A stretch of DNA of 64,000 nt from G965279355 sp965279355 (GTDB taxonomy: Bacteria > Pseudomonadota > Alphaproteobacteria > CACIAM-22H2), in contig OZ257155.1 in assembly GCA_965279355.1 (NCBI GenBank), positions 3,782,001 through 3,846,000 on the forward strand, given 5' to 3'. A model generated the notes under the pieces. That model did no database searches and had not been told where the DNA came from. It worked only from the letters and a program-made list of their open reading frames with translations. Shown here piece by piece: positions 48,619-57,612 of the stretch. The number at the start of each line of letters is the position of its first letter. Position 1 is the stretch's first letter. Both the position numbers and the translations under genes were made by a program.

Positions 48619-49463
48619 CGGCGACCGCACAGGCCGCCGGTCCCGCGATTGCCCCTGTCCAGAGTCGCCGCGCGAAGCCGCGCCGCAGCCGCGCCCGGAT
48701 TCTTTCGGACCGTTTTGTTGCGAGTGTCGTACTGCCAATCCTGTTCGGCCTGACGGCACTGCTGCTTTGGGAGGGCGTAGTCTGGGTGTTCGATCTCGCG
48801 CCGTACGTTCTGCCGGCGCCTTCGAAATTCCTGTCGGTTCTGGTCAACCGGTTCGACGCCATCATGGTCATGGCGCAGCAGACGGCGAAAGCGACGCTGA
48901 TCGGATTTGCGCTTGGCGTCAGCATTGGGCTGGCGATGGGCGGCATTATCGGTTCGTCGCGGCTGATCTACGACATGGTTTACCCGTCGCTGATCGCCAT
49001 CCATGCGATTCCGAGCGTGGCGCTGGTGCCGCTGCTCGTCGTGTGGTTCGGCGCTGGCCCGCATATCGCGGTGATCATGGCGGTGATTGTGTCGTTCTTT
49101 CCCGTCACCGTGGTCCTCTCGACCGCCATTGCCGCCTCGTCGCCCGAGCTTGATGACGTCATGCGCTCGCTTGGCGCCCGCAAGATCGATGTGCTGCTCA
49201 AGGTCTCGATTCCGCGCGCGATGCCGCAGTTCTTCGGCTCGATCAAGCTTGCCATCACCGGTGCGCTGATCGGCACCATCGTCGCGGAGACGATCGCGGC
49301 GAATGCCGGTATCGGCTACGTGATGGTGGTCTCCACCAACCGGCTGGACGGGCCGCTCGCTTTTGCCGGGCTCACGGTGCTCTCCGCCATGGGTGTCACG
49401 CTCTACATCATCGCCACGGTTCTCGAAAAGCGCCTGACCGGCTGGGCCTATCGGCGCCAGTAG
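48615..49463 (+). CDS. ABC transporter permease, nitrate/sulfonate/taurine/pyrimidine type (second)
   Basis: A 282-residue permease with a 35-residue basic cytoplasmic N-terminus (QSRRAKPRRSRARI) and six helices. The EAA-like loop reads ELDDVMRSLGARKIDVLLKVSIPRAMPQFFGSIKLAITGAL, very similar to that of the permease at 45949, which argues for an ancient duplication within the operon. It overlaps the ATPase stop by ATGA and is followed after 17 bases by the amidase gene. Confidence 0.92.
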   Translation: MTATAQAAGPAIAPVQSRRAKPRRSRARILSDRFVASVVLPILFGLTALLLWEGVVWVFDLAPYVLPAPSKFLSVLVNRFDAIMVMAQQTAKATLIGFALGVSIGLAMGGIIGSSRLIYDMVYPSLIAIHAIPSVALVPLLVVWFGAGPHIAVIMAVIVSFFPVTVVLSTAIAASSPELDDVMRSLGARKIDVLLKVSIPRAMPQFFGSIKLAITGALIGTIVAETIAANAGIGYVMVVSTNRLDGPLAFAGLTVLSAMGVTLYIIATVLEKRLTGWAYRRQ

Positions 49464-49480
49464 AAGAAGGAGAAACACGG

Positions 49481-50968
49481 ATGACCCAGGATCTATCGCT
49501 GCTGTCGGCCGTCGAGCTGTCGACGCTCTATCGGGCGGGCAAGGCATCGCCGGTTGAGACAACACGCGCGGTGTTGAAGCAGATCGAGGATCTGAACCCG
49601 GTGCTCAATGCGTTCTGCTGGCTCGATATCGACGCGGCGATGGATGCCGCGCGGTCGAGCGAGGATCGCTGGAAGCGCGGCGAGCCGAAAAGCCTGGTCG
49701 ATGGTATTCCGACCACGGTCAAGGATCTGTCGGTAACGCGCGGCTGGCCGACCCGCCGCGGCAGTCGTGCGATTCCGGCGCGCGGACCGTGGCTGGAGGA
49801 TTCACCATCGGTCGCACGCATGCGCGAAGCCGGCGCCGTGCTGATCGGCAAGACGACGGTGCCAGAATTCGGCTCGTCCGGCTGCACGAAGTCGGACCTC
49901 TGCGGCGTGACACGCAACCCCTGGAACCCGGCGAAGAGTCCCGGCGGGTCCAGCGGCGGTGCTTCGGCGTCACTCGCGGCCGGCATGGGGACCATCGCGC
50001 TTGGTTCCGATGCCGCCGGCTCGATCCGCTCTCCTGCGTCGCACACCGCGACATTCGGACTGAAGACGACGTTCGGTCGTGTGCCGGATTATCCGTCGAG
50101 TTATCTCGGCACGATTGCCGTTGTCGGGCCGATGACCCGCACCGTGGCCGATGCGGCACTGTGCATGAACGTGATCAGCCAGCCGGATTCGCGGGATTCC
50201 TATGCCCTGCCGCCGCCGACGGAGGATTTCTCGACCATGCTGGCGGGCGGCATCAAGGGCCTGCGGATCGCTTACAGCCCGACCCTGGGTCACTGCGAGA
50301 TCGATCCGGAAGTTGCCGCCATCGTCGCCGACGGCGCGAAGCTGCTGGAACAGCTCGGCGCGAACGTGGAACAGGTTGAGCGCATCTTCGACGATCCCTC
50401 GGAATACCTGTTCAAGGTCATGGGTCCCGGCATGACCAACGCGTTCCGCGTCTTCGGGTTCACCGAGGCCGACAAGGCCCTGATGAATCCGCGTCTGGTG
50501 CAGGTGGCCGAGGCCAACGCGAAGATGCCGGTTGCCGAGTTCATCGCCGCGCGCGACCGGCAGGAACAGCTCGGCGCGCTGATGCGCAAATTCCATGAGA
50601 AATACGACCTGCTGGTCACGCCGTCCTGCTGGTGGCCGCCGATCGGCGCCGAGGACGAGGCGCCCACCGATCCCCGCTACAGCAGGCTCAAGGCGTGGAT
50701 GCCGCTCTGCGCGACTTTCAACCTGACCAAGCAGCCGGCCGCGTCGGTTCCGCTTGGTCTGACCGCTGACGGATTGCCGGTCGGCATGCAGGTGGTCGGG
50801 CCGCTCTACAGCGATGCGCTGGTCATGCGCGCCTGCCACACCATCGAGATGGCGCGTGCGTTTGCCCGTCCCAACCTCGATCTCGTCCGCAAGTTTCCCG
50901 TCGACAGCAAGACGCCCCGCGGCATTGCCAGCATGCTCGAGGCGCAGTCCGAGCTCGCCGCGGCCTGA
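49481..50968 (+). CDS. Amidase, amidase-signature family
   Basis: A 495-residue amidase-signature hydrolase. The Ser-cisSer-Lys triad is visible: Lys in IPTTVKDLS, the cis-Ser in SPGGSSGGASASLAAGM, and the nucleophilic Ser in GSDAAGSIRSPAS. These enzymes hydrolyse linear amides, carbamates or ureido acids. Downstream of an AtzD-family ring-opening enzyme and its importer, it is a good candidate to cut the opened product (for example a ureido acid or biuret-like compound), as allophanate or biuret hydrolases do in the triazine route. Start follows AAGAAGGAGAAAC. Confidence 0.93.
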   Translation: MTQDLSLLSAVELSTLYRAGKASPVETTRAVLKQIEDLNPVLNAFCWLDIDAAMDAARSSEDRWKRGEPKSLVDGIPTTVKDLSVTRGWPTRRGSRAIPARGPWLEDSPSVARMREAGAVLIGKTTVPEFGSSGCTKSDLCGVTRNPWNPAKSPGGSSGGASASLAAGMGTIALGSDAAGSIRSPASHTATFGLKTTFGRVPDYPSSYLGTIAVVGPMTRTVADAALCMNVISQPDSRDSYALPPPTEDFSTMLAGGIKGLRIAYSPTLGHCEIDPEVAAIVADGAKLLEQLGANVEQVERIFDDPSEYLFKVMGPGMTNAFRVFGFTEADKALMNPRLVQVAEANAKMPVAEFIAARDRQEQLGALMRKFHEKYDLLVTPSCWWPPIGAEDEAPTDPRYSRLKAWMPLCATFNLTKQPAASVPLGLTADGLPVGMQVVGPLYSDALVMRACHTIEMARAFARPNLDLVRKFPVDSKTPRGIASMLEAQSELAAA

Positions 50969-50988
50969 TCCATTCGGAGGATTTCACC

Positions 50989-52341
50989 ATGATGACCTTG
51001 ATGACCGGCCTGCACTCCATGGGTTACCACCCGGGCGGCTGGCGGCACCCGGAAGCCTTCGCCAGGCCATGCCTCAACCTGCAACAGGTGCTCGAGACGG
51101 CGAAGACGGCGGAGCGCGGCAAGCTCGATCTGCTGTTCCTCGCCGACGGCAACGGCGTGCGCCTGGAATCGCCCGATGTGATGGCGACCGGCGGCACGAT
51201 CGGCCGTCCCGTAATGTTCGAACCGGTGACGCTGCTGTCGGCCGTGGCGATGTTCACCAAGAATATCGGGCTGCTGGCGACGGCGACGACCAGCTTCGAG
51301 GAGCCGTATACGCTGGCCCGCAAGTTCGCCTCGCTCGATCACCTGAGCAACGGTCGCGCGGCGTGGAACATCGTGACCTCGTCGAATGCCGGCGACGCGC
51401 TCAACTTCAGCCGCACCGAACATATGGCGCGGACCGACCGCTACGAGCGCGCGCGCGAGTTTGTCGAGGTTTGCAAGGGCCTGTGGGACAGCTGGGCGGA
51501 AGACGCGTTTCCCCAGGACAAGGAGACTGGCCGGTTCACCGATCCGTCCAAGGTCCACCTGCTGAACCACAAGGGTCAGCATTTCCAGATCAAGGGTCCG
51601 CTGAACATCTCGCGCATGCCGCAGGGCTATCCCGTGTTGTTCATGGCGGGGCAGTCCGAGCCGGGTCGCGAATTCTCGGCGTCGACCGCCGAATGCCAGT
51701 TTGCGGTGACGCCCCACAAGGACGTCGCGATGAAGACCTACGCCGACATCAAGGGGCGCATGGCGAAATACGGCCGCACGCCGGATATGCTGAAGATCAT
51801 GCCGGGGGCCGCCGTCTATGTGGCGAAGACGCGCCAGGAGGCCGAAGACCTGTTCGAGGAGATGCAGTCGAAGATCGCGCCGGTGCTGGGCGTCGCGTAT
51901 CTCTCCAGCATCTGCGAGGCGGATCTTTCGAAATGCCCGATCGACGGGCCGCTGCCCGATCTGTCCTATCACACCGAAACCGGATCGAGCCGGCGCAAAA
52001 TCATTTACGACATGGCGACGCGCGAGAACCTGACCATCCGCCAGACCTACGAGCGCGTGATGCCGACGGTCGGCCATGTGATGATGAAGGGCTCGCCGAC
52101 CGACGTCGCCGACATGATGGAGGACTGGTACAAGAGCAAGGCCTGCGACGGCTTCAACGTTCACATTCCGCTGCAGCCGCTCGGCCTCAACAACTTCGTC
52201 GATCTGGTCGTGCCGGAGCTGCAGAAGCGCGGTGTGTTCAAGAAAGAATACGAAGAGGGCAGGACCCTGCGCGAGCGCCTGGGTCTGCCGATGCCGGCCA
52301 ATCCGTTTTTCCCGGCGCAGAGCGTCGCGGCGGCGGAGTAG
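50989..52341 (+). CDS. FMN-dependent monooxygenase, NtaA/SnaA/DszA/DmoA (luciferase-like) family
   Basis: A 450-residue bacterial-luciferase-fold oxygenase of the long NtaA/DszA branch: GLHSMGYHPGGWRHPEA, LDLLFLADG, EPVTLLSAVAMFTKNIGLLATATTSFEEPYTLARKFASLDHLSNGRAAWNIVTSSN and VLFMAGQSEPGREFSA. It uses reduced FMN and O2 to cleave C-N, C-S or C-C bonds or to N-hydroxylate heterocycles. No flavin reductase is encoded nearby. It follows the amidase gene by 20 bases (RBS CGGAGG) and precedes tctB, so it belongs to the same catabolic and transport operon. Confidence 0.92.
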   Translation: MMTLMTGLHSMGYHPGGWRHPEAFARPCLNLQQVLETAKTAERGKLDLLFLADGNGVRLESPDVMATGGTIGRPVMFEPVTLLSAVAMFTKNIGLLATATTSFEEPYTLARKFASLDHLSNGRAAWNIVTSSNAGDALNFSRTEHMARTDRYERAREFVEVCKGLWDSWAEDAFPQDKETGRFTDPSKVHLLNHKGQHFQIKGPLNISRMPQGYPVLFMAGQSEPGREFSASTAECQFAVTPHKDVAMKTYADIKGRMAKYGRTPDMLKIMPGAAVYVAKTRQEAEDLFEEMQSKIAPVLGVAYLSSICEADLSKCPIDGPLPDLSYHTETGSSRRKIIYDMATRENLTIRQTYERVMPTVGHVMMKGSPTDVADMMEDWYKSKACDGFNVHIPLQPLGLNNFVDLVVPELQKRGVFKKEYEEGRTLRERLGLPMPANPFFPAQSVAAAE

Positions 52342-52370
52342 TCGCCGGCGCGTGTGGTGATGTCAGGGCA

Positions 52371-52802
52371 ATGACAAAGGATTTCGGTGCCGGGCTGCTG
52401 TTTGCGGCCCTGGGACTCCTGCTCGCGGCATTGTCTTCGGCATATACGATCGGGACACTCGCCCAGATGGGCCCGGGATTTGTGCCGCTGGTGCTGGGCA
52501 TCGTCATGGCGGCGCTCGGAGCGGCGCTGGCTTTCAAAGGGCGCGGTGGAGCAGGAGAGCATGTCCTGCGGCTACCTATTGCTCCTTTTCTCTGGATCGC
52601 CGCGGGCATTGCCGACTTTGCGCTGACGGTGGAGCGGGCAGGGTATGTGCCGGCCGCCACCCTTCTGCTTGGCGCATCGATTCTGGCCAGCCGCAAGCCG
52701 ATCTCGAAATCGGTGCTCCTGGTCAGCGCGGCGATTGTGATTTTTTCGGGTGTCGTCTTTCTTAGGCTATTGGGACTTCCTATTGCCTGGATCGTTCTGT
52801 GA
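52371..52802 (+). CDS. tctB: Tripartite tricarboxylate transporter TctB-family small permease
   Basis: A 143-residue membrane protein with four hydrophobic segments and the TctB-like motif LAQMGPGFVPLVLGIVMAALGAALAFKG. The ATG at 52371 lies 29 bases after the FMN monooxygenase stop. The open frame continues far upstream only as a shadow of that gene. Its stop overlaps the GTG start of tctA. TctB is the small membrane subunit required with TctA for secondary transport using a periplasmic receptor. Confidence 0.88.
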   Translation: MTKDFGAGLLFAALGLLLAALSSAYTIGTLAQMGPGFVPLVLGIVMAALGAALAFKGRGGAGEHVLRLPIAPFLWIAAGIADFALTVERAGYVPAATLLLGASILASRKPISKSVLLVSAAIVIFSGVVFLRLLGLPIAWIVL

Positions 52803-54307
52803 GCGATCTTGCGGCGCATCTGAGCATCGGTCTGTCGGTCGCGCTTTCGGTCGACAATCTCATCTACTGTTTTCTGGGTGCCCTGTTGGGGACCTTCATC
52901 GGCGTGCTGCCGGGTCTCGGTCCTGTAGCCACCATCGCGATGCTGCTGCCGGCCACGTTCTATCTGGCGCCCAGTGGCGCGCTGATCATGCTGGCCGGGA
53001 TTTACTACGGCGCCCAATATGGCGGATCGACGACGGCCATTCTGCTGAACATGCCGGGTGAATCGGCGTCGGTCGTGACCTGTCTCGACGGCTATGCGAT
53101 GGCACAGCAGGGCCGCGCCGGCGAAGCCCTGGTCGTAGCCGCACTCGCCTCCTTCTTTGCGGGCTGCGTCGCGACCCTGCTGATGGCCATCGCGGCACCG
53201 GAACTGGCGCAGCTCGCCCGAAAATTCGGTCCGCCCGAGTACTTCGCACTGATGCTGTTGGGTATAACGCTTTCGGTTCTGCTCGCATCGGGCTCGACGC
53301 TCAAGGCGATCCTGATGATCATCCTGGGGCTGGCGCTGGGACTGGTCGGGCGTGATGTCACCTCCGGGGAGGCGCGGTTCACCTTCGGCATTCATGAGCT
53401 TGCGGATGGCATCGGCTTCGTGCCGGTCGCCGTCGGAATGTTCGCCATCGCCGAAGTCGTCCACAACCTCTCCACGGCCCAGCGGACCGAGGCGATAATG
53501 CGGATGTCGCCGCTGTTGGTCAGCCGGTCGACCTTGCGCGCAGCAGCACCCGCGACGGTCCGGGGCACGTTTATCGGATCACTGCTGGGACTGCTGCCCG
53601 GCGGTGGTGCGCTGGTGGCCTCCTTTGCAGCCTATGCGTTCGAGAAGTGGATATCACGCACCCCTGACCGATTCGGCAAAGGTGCCGTGGAAGGCGTCGC
53701 GGCGCCGGAAGCGGCGAACAACGCGGGTGCGCAAACGTCCTTCATTCCGCTGCTGACGCTCGGAATTCCGCCCAATGCGGTGCTGGCGCTGATGGCCGGC
53801 GCGATGATGATGCAGGGGATTCAGCCGGGGCCGAACGTGCTGACGGAGCGGCCGGAGCTGTTCTGGGGGCTGATCGTCAGCATGTGGTTCGGCAATCTCA
53901 TGCTGGTCCTGATCAACCTGCCGCTGGTGGGGTTATGGGTTCGGATGCTCAGCCTGCCGTATTCTGTTCTTTATCTGCTGATCATTCTGCTGTGCTGTGT
54001 CGGCGTTTACAGCGTGAATAATTCGCCGTTCGAGGTTCTGCTGACGATCCTGTTTGCTGCGCTAGGTATCGTTCTCTATGCACTGGACTGCGAGCCGGCG
54101 CCGCTGATCCTCGGTTTCATTCTGGGCCCGCTGATCGAAGAATATTTCCGCCGGACCATGATCATCTCGGACGGCAGTTTCGCGATCTTTGCGAGCCGGC
54201 CGCTATCCCTCTTGTTGCTGGGTGCTGTCGGGGCGCTGGCAGTCTCGTATGTCGTGTTTGCGCGCCTCAAGCAGCGGACGTCTTTTGCCAATCGCCCGCA
54301 TGACTGA
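52799..54307 (+). CDS. tctA: Tripartite tricarboxylate transporter TctA large permease
   Basis: A 502-residue TctA permease with about twelve membrane segments and the family signatures GTFIGVLPGLGPVATIAMLLP, GIYYGAQYGGSTTAILLNMPGE and, in the second half, GSLLGLLPGGGALVASFAAYAFEK with EAANNAGAQTSFIPLLTLGIPPNAVLALMAGAM. GTG start within a GTGA overlap with tctB. With TctB and the TctC protein at 54444 it forms a complete tripartite importer for a carboxylate or similar anion. Confidence 0.95.
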   Translation: MSDLAAHLSIGLSVALSVDNLIYCFLGALLGTFIGVLPGLGPVATIAMLLPATFYLAPSGALIMLAGIYYGAQYGGSTTAILLNMPGESASVVTCLDGYAMAQQGRAGEALVVAALASFFAGCVATLLMAIAAPELAQLARKFGPPEYFALMLLGITLSVLLASGSTLKAILMIILGLALGLVGRDVTSGEARFTFGIHELADGIGFVPVAVGMFAIAEVVHNLSTAQRTEAIMRMSPLLVSRSTLRAAAPATVRGTFIGSLLGLLPGGGALVASFAAYAFEKWISRTPDRFGKGAVEGVAAPEAANNAGAQTSFIPLLTLGIPPNAVLALMAGAMMMQGIQPGPNVLTERPELFWGLIVSMWFGNLMLVLINLPLVGLWVRMLSLPYSVLYLLIILLCCVGVYSVNNSPFEVLLTILFAALGIVLYALDCEPAPLILGFILGPLIEEYFRRTMIISDGSFAIFASRPLSLLLLGAVGALAVSYVVFARLKQRTSFANRPHD

Positions 54308-54443
54308 CCAAAAACCAGGCCGACGCGGAGGCCGTTCGAAAACATGCACGGCAGCGTGCGGGAATCACGACGACGTCGGCGTCCTTCTTGGCACGCGCTT
54401 GGCATCTAAATCGGCTCATTAAAGCTGCTGAAGGAGCATCATC

Positions 54444-55418
54444 GTGTTTCAGGCGTTGAGAACAAGAAACGTTCTGCTGGCAGCTTTGTCGGCCGTTGTC
54501 CTTATGAGCGCACCGGCCGCAGCGCAGGACTGGCCGACGAAGCCTATCCGTTACGTCATCCCGTTCCCGCCCGGAGGGACGCAGGACGTCATCGCCCGGA
54601 TTGTCACCCCGAAGATTTCGGAAATTCTGGGCCAGCCCATCATCATCGAAAACAGGCCCGGTGCTGCCGGGGTTGTCGGCGCAGATATCGTTGCCAAGGC
54701 GAAATCGGACTCGCATGTCGTCCTGATGACCAGTCTGGCGCCGATTGCCTTCGCTCCGGCGATCGAAAAGAACCTGCCCTACGATCCGGTCAAGGATTTC
54801 ACGCATGCAGCCAGTCTGGGCCTCGTGCAACAGGTGCTGATTGTCGGCGCCGAAGTCAAAGCGGCAAAGGTGGCGGATCTGGTTGCCATGGCGAACGGGC
54901 CGGCGGGCCCCGTCGCGTTCGGATCGAGCGGGAACGGCTCTGTCAGTCACCTCATGCTTGAGAAATTCCGTCAAGCTGCGAAGGCAAACCTGAAGCATGT
55001 TCCCTATCGCGGTGCTGCTCCTGCAATGAACGATGTGATCGCATCGGTCATCCCGGCTGCCTTCGACGGTCTGCCATCGGCCCTTCCGTTCGCGAAAGCG
55101 GGTCAGGTCAAGGTGCTGGCGGTCGCGGGGCGGACCCGAAGCGACGCCTTGCCCAACGTGCCGACTCTGGTCGAACTCGGCTATCCCGAGATGGTGGTCT
55201 ATAGCTGGTTCGGTATCGCGCTGCCTGCGGATTCACCCGCCGCGGCCGCGGCCAAATTGAACGCCGCCGTGGCTAGAGCGATGCAGGATCCCACGATCAA
55301 GGCTCGCTATGCGGAGCTGTCGATCGATGCCTCGCTGATGAGCCAGGCCGAGATGACGTCGTTCGTCACCAAGGAAATTGCCACCTGGAAACCGCTCATC
55401 GCCGGACTCAATCCGTAA
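54444..55418 (+). CDS. tctC: Tripartite tricarboxylate transporter receptor, TctC/Bug family
   Basis: A 324-residue Bug receptor. The signal peptide (VFQALRTRNVLLAALSAVVL, then MSAPAAA) is cleaved before QDWPTKP. Motifs are PIRYVIPFPPGGTQDVIARIV, ENRPGAAGVVGADIVAKAKSD, FGSSGNGSVSHLMLEKFRQ and PYRGAAPAMNDVIASVIPAAFDGL. The start is GTG after GAAGGAGCATCATC. A 136-base gap separates it from tctA without a terminator. It is 12 bases upstream of the second AtzD-family gene, tying the importer to ring-opening chemistry. It is a paralogue of the orphan at 27143. Confidence 0.93.
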   Translation: MFQALRTRNVLLAALSAVVLMSAPAAAQDWPTKPIRYVIPFPPGGTQDVIARIVTPKISEILGQPIIIENRPGAAGVVGADIVAKAKSDSHVVLMTSLAPIAFAPAIEKNLPYDPVKDFTHAASLGLVQQVLIVGAEVKAAKVADLVAMANGPAGPVAFGSSGNGSVSHLMLEKFRQAAKANLKHVPYRGAAPAMNDVIASVIPAAFDGLPSALPFAKAGQVKVLAVAGRTRSDALPNVPTLVELGYPEMVVYSWFGIALPADSPAAAAAKLNAAVARAMQDPTIKARYAELSIDASLMSQAEMTSFVTKEIATWKPLIAGLNP

Positions 55419-55430
55419 AAGAGAACTGCG

Positions 55431-56531
55431 ATGTCTTCATCATTGTCCGGCAGGACCTATGAATGCCGGGTCGACAAGTTTGCCATGGCGTCTCCCGGCG
55501 ATATGTCCGGCCTCGAAGCTCTGTTCCGTTCCAAGGCGATTTTGCCGCGTGACATTATCGGCGTCGTGGCCAAAACCGAGGGCAATGGCAAGGTCAACGA
55601 TTTCTCGCGGCCGTTTGCTCTCGGGCGCTTTCGGGCGCTGATTGCCGGCGCCGCGCGATGGTCTGAGCGCGAACTGGACAGACATGTCTCGTTCATCATG
55701 TCGGGCGGCTGCGAGGGGATCATCGCCCCGCATGCCGTGATCTTTTCCCGGCGTGCAACAGCATCAAGTCAGGTGACGCAGGGCAAACGGCTGGCGATGG
55801 CATGTGCCAGAACACGAACCATCAAGCCGGAGGAAATCGGTACGCCGGCACAGTCCCTGCTCGTTGCGGCGGCTGTCTCGAAGGCCATGCGTGAGGCGCT
55901 GATCGACAACGATAGTGATGTGCATTTTGCCTTCGTAAAGGGCCCGCTTCTGACGGCGGAGAAGATCGGCGACGCGACACGGCGGAAAAAAGCGACCATA
56001 ACCAACAGTGCCGATGCTTCGATTGTCTATTCCAATGGCGCGTCGGCGCTGGGTGTCGCGCTGGGTGTCGGCGATATCCGCAGGGGCAAGGTCACGCAGG
56101 ATACGATCTGCCGCGACGCTACCGTCTATACATCGCGCAGCGGTGCTTCGGCTGGCATCGAGCTCGATCATTGTGAGATTTTGCTGTTCGGCAATTCCCG
56201 CCGTACCCGCTCGGCTTTCGTGTCCGGTCATCACGAACTTGCCGATCTCATCGATGCCTCCGGAATTCGCGAGGCTCTGGCGTCGGTGGGTGGAGCCGCG
56301 CCGCTTTGCGCCTTTGCCAAGGGGCATATTCCGGTGGATAGCCGGGTGCGCGGCTGGCGTACCACCTTGCTGAGCGATTCCGATCTTGGCACGCGTCCGG
56401 CACGCGCCGTGCTTGGGGCGGTGGTCGCATCGATCACCGGCGATCCGGCCGTCTACGTGTCCGCCGGTCTTGGATTTCATGAGGGGCCACCGGGCGGCGG
56501 CTCACTGGCAGTAATTGGCCGCGTCGCATGA
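55431..56531 (+). CDS. Ring-opening amidohydrolase, cyanuric acid hydrolase/barbiturase (AtzD) family, complete active site
   Basis: A 366-residue member of the AtzD/barbiturase family with every canonical residue: domain A Lys48 (VVAKTEGNG) and Ser91 (IMSGGCEG); domain B Lys170 (FVKGPLLT) and Ser240 (RSGASAGIE); domain C Lys297 (AFAKGHI) and Ser344 (YVSAGLGFHEGPPGGG). The family opens cyclic imide/ureide rings such as cyanuric acid and barbiturate. It is the same length as the paralogue at 44852 but far closer to the functional consensus. It lies between tctC and an adenosine-deaminase-like gene, so deamination before ring opening is plausible. Confidence 0.9.
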   Translation: MSSSLSGRTYECRVDKFAMASPGDMSGLEALFRSKAILPRDIIGVVAKTEGNGKVNDFSRPFALGRFRALIAGAARWSERELDRHVSFIMSGGCEGIIAPHAVIFSRRATASSQVTQGKRLAMACARTRTIKPEEIGTPAQSLLVAAAVSKAMREALIDNDSDVHFAFVKGPLLTAEKIGDATRRKKATITNSADASIVYSNGASALGVALGVGDIRRGKVTQDTICRDATVYTSRSGASAGIELDHCEILLFGNSRRTRSAFVSGHHELADLIDASGIREALASVGGAAPLCAFAKGHIPVDSRVRGWRTTLLSDSDLGTRPARAVLGAVVASITGDPAVYVSAGLGFHEGPPGGGSLAVIGRVA

Positions 56532-56547
56532 CGAAGGGAGAGAAACA

Positions 56548-57612
56548 ATGGCAGCGATGACATTCGATCCGGTCCAGAAGGCGTTCCTCGATGGCATGCC
56601 CAAGGCGGAGCTTCATCTGCATATCGAGGGGACGTTGATGCCGGCCCTGCGCTTGAAGATGGCACAGCGCAACAAGATCGACATTCCCTACAAGACGGTG
56701 GCGGACGTCCGCGCGGCCGAGCAGTTCGTGGCGCCCGATGCGCCGACCTATCTCCGGCTGTTCCTGAAGCACTACTTCGACGGCATTGCGGTGATGCGGA
56801 CGGCAGAGGATTTCTACGAGCTGACGGTCGAGCATTTGACCCGGTGCCGGGACGAGAACGTCGTCTACACCGAGATCATGGTCGACCCGCAGGCCCATAC
56901 CGAGCGCGGCGTGCCGTTCGCGGCGGTCATGGAAGGACTGACCGCTGGGCGGAACCATGCCCGCGAAAATCTCGGCGTCGAGAGCATCGTCATCATGTGC
57001 ATCAATCGCGACAAGTCGCTGGAGAGCGCGCAGAAGATGTTCGAGGACGCCAAGCAATTCCGCGCCGACATCACCGGCCTCGGCATGGATTCAGAGGAGG
57101 CCGGGCACCCGCCGCTTAAGTTCCAGGATGTCTATGACCGCGCGCGGGTCGACGGTTACCGTCTGACCGCGCATTGCGATGTCGATCAGGTGAACGCCGT
57201 GCAACATATCTGGTGGTGTCTCGACGGACTTAAGGTCGACCGCATCGATCACGGCATCAACGCGATCGAAGATCCCCGCCTGGTCGAGACGCTGAAGGAG
57301 CGGGCGATCTGCATGACGCCCTGCCCGACCTGGCGCACCGTCGATACGACGCCCCGGCGCGTCGATCGCATCCGCACCATGTTCGATCTCGGCCTGTCGG
57401 TAACGGTGAATACCGACGATCCCGGCATTTTCGAGAGCGGCACGATGGGGACGATGCTGGCGCCCGTTGCGGCGGCGGGAAAATTCACCGACGCTGAGAT
57501 GGCACGATTGATGATCAACGCCTTCGCCGGCTCCTGGCTGCCGAAGGAAAAGCGCGAGGCTTATATCGATCGCGTAAATGAATACACGAAGCAGAAAGCG
57601 CGCGCGGCTTAA
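56548..57612 (+). CDS. Adenosine-deaminase-fold amidohydrolase with non-canonical active site
   Basis: A 354-residue ADA-family TIM barrel. Metal-binding parts are intact: His23-x-His25 (AELHLHIEG), His209 and Asp290-Asp291 (NTDDPGIF). The catalytic HAGE motif is replaced by HCDVDQ (Glu position is Val212), with Asp residues on either side, and His235 in DRIDHGIN is kept. Normal adenosine deaminases need that Glu to protonate N1, so the substrate or the proton donor must differ. It follows the complete AtzD-family gene by 16 bases (RBS AAGGGAGAG). Its stop overlaps that of the convergent oxygenase gene. Confidence 0.85.
   Translation: MAAMTFDPVQKAFLDGMPKAELHLHIEGTLMPALRLKMAQRNKIDIPYKTVADVRAAEQFVAPDAPTYLRLFLKHYFDGIAVMRTAEDFYELTVEHLTRCRDENVVYTEIMVDPQAHTERGVPFAAVMEGLTAGRNHARENLGVESIVIMCINRDKSLESAQKMFEDAKQFRADITGLGMDSEEAGHPPLKFQDVYDRARVDGYRLTAHCDVDQVNAVQHIWWCLDGLKVDRIDHGINAIEDPRLVETLKERAICMTPCPTWRTVDTTPRRVDRIRTMFDLGLSVTVNTDDPGIFESGTMGTMLAPVAAAGKFTDAEMARLMINAFAGSWLPKEKREAYIDRVNEYTKQKARAA

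Noticed and set aside
50814..52370. Upstream 519-codon extension of the tctB reading frame
   Set aside because: This part of the frame overlaps the amidase end and FMN monooxygenase genes in another phase and reads as Arg-rich nonsense. Only the last 143 codons match TctB.
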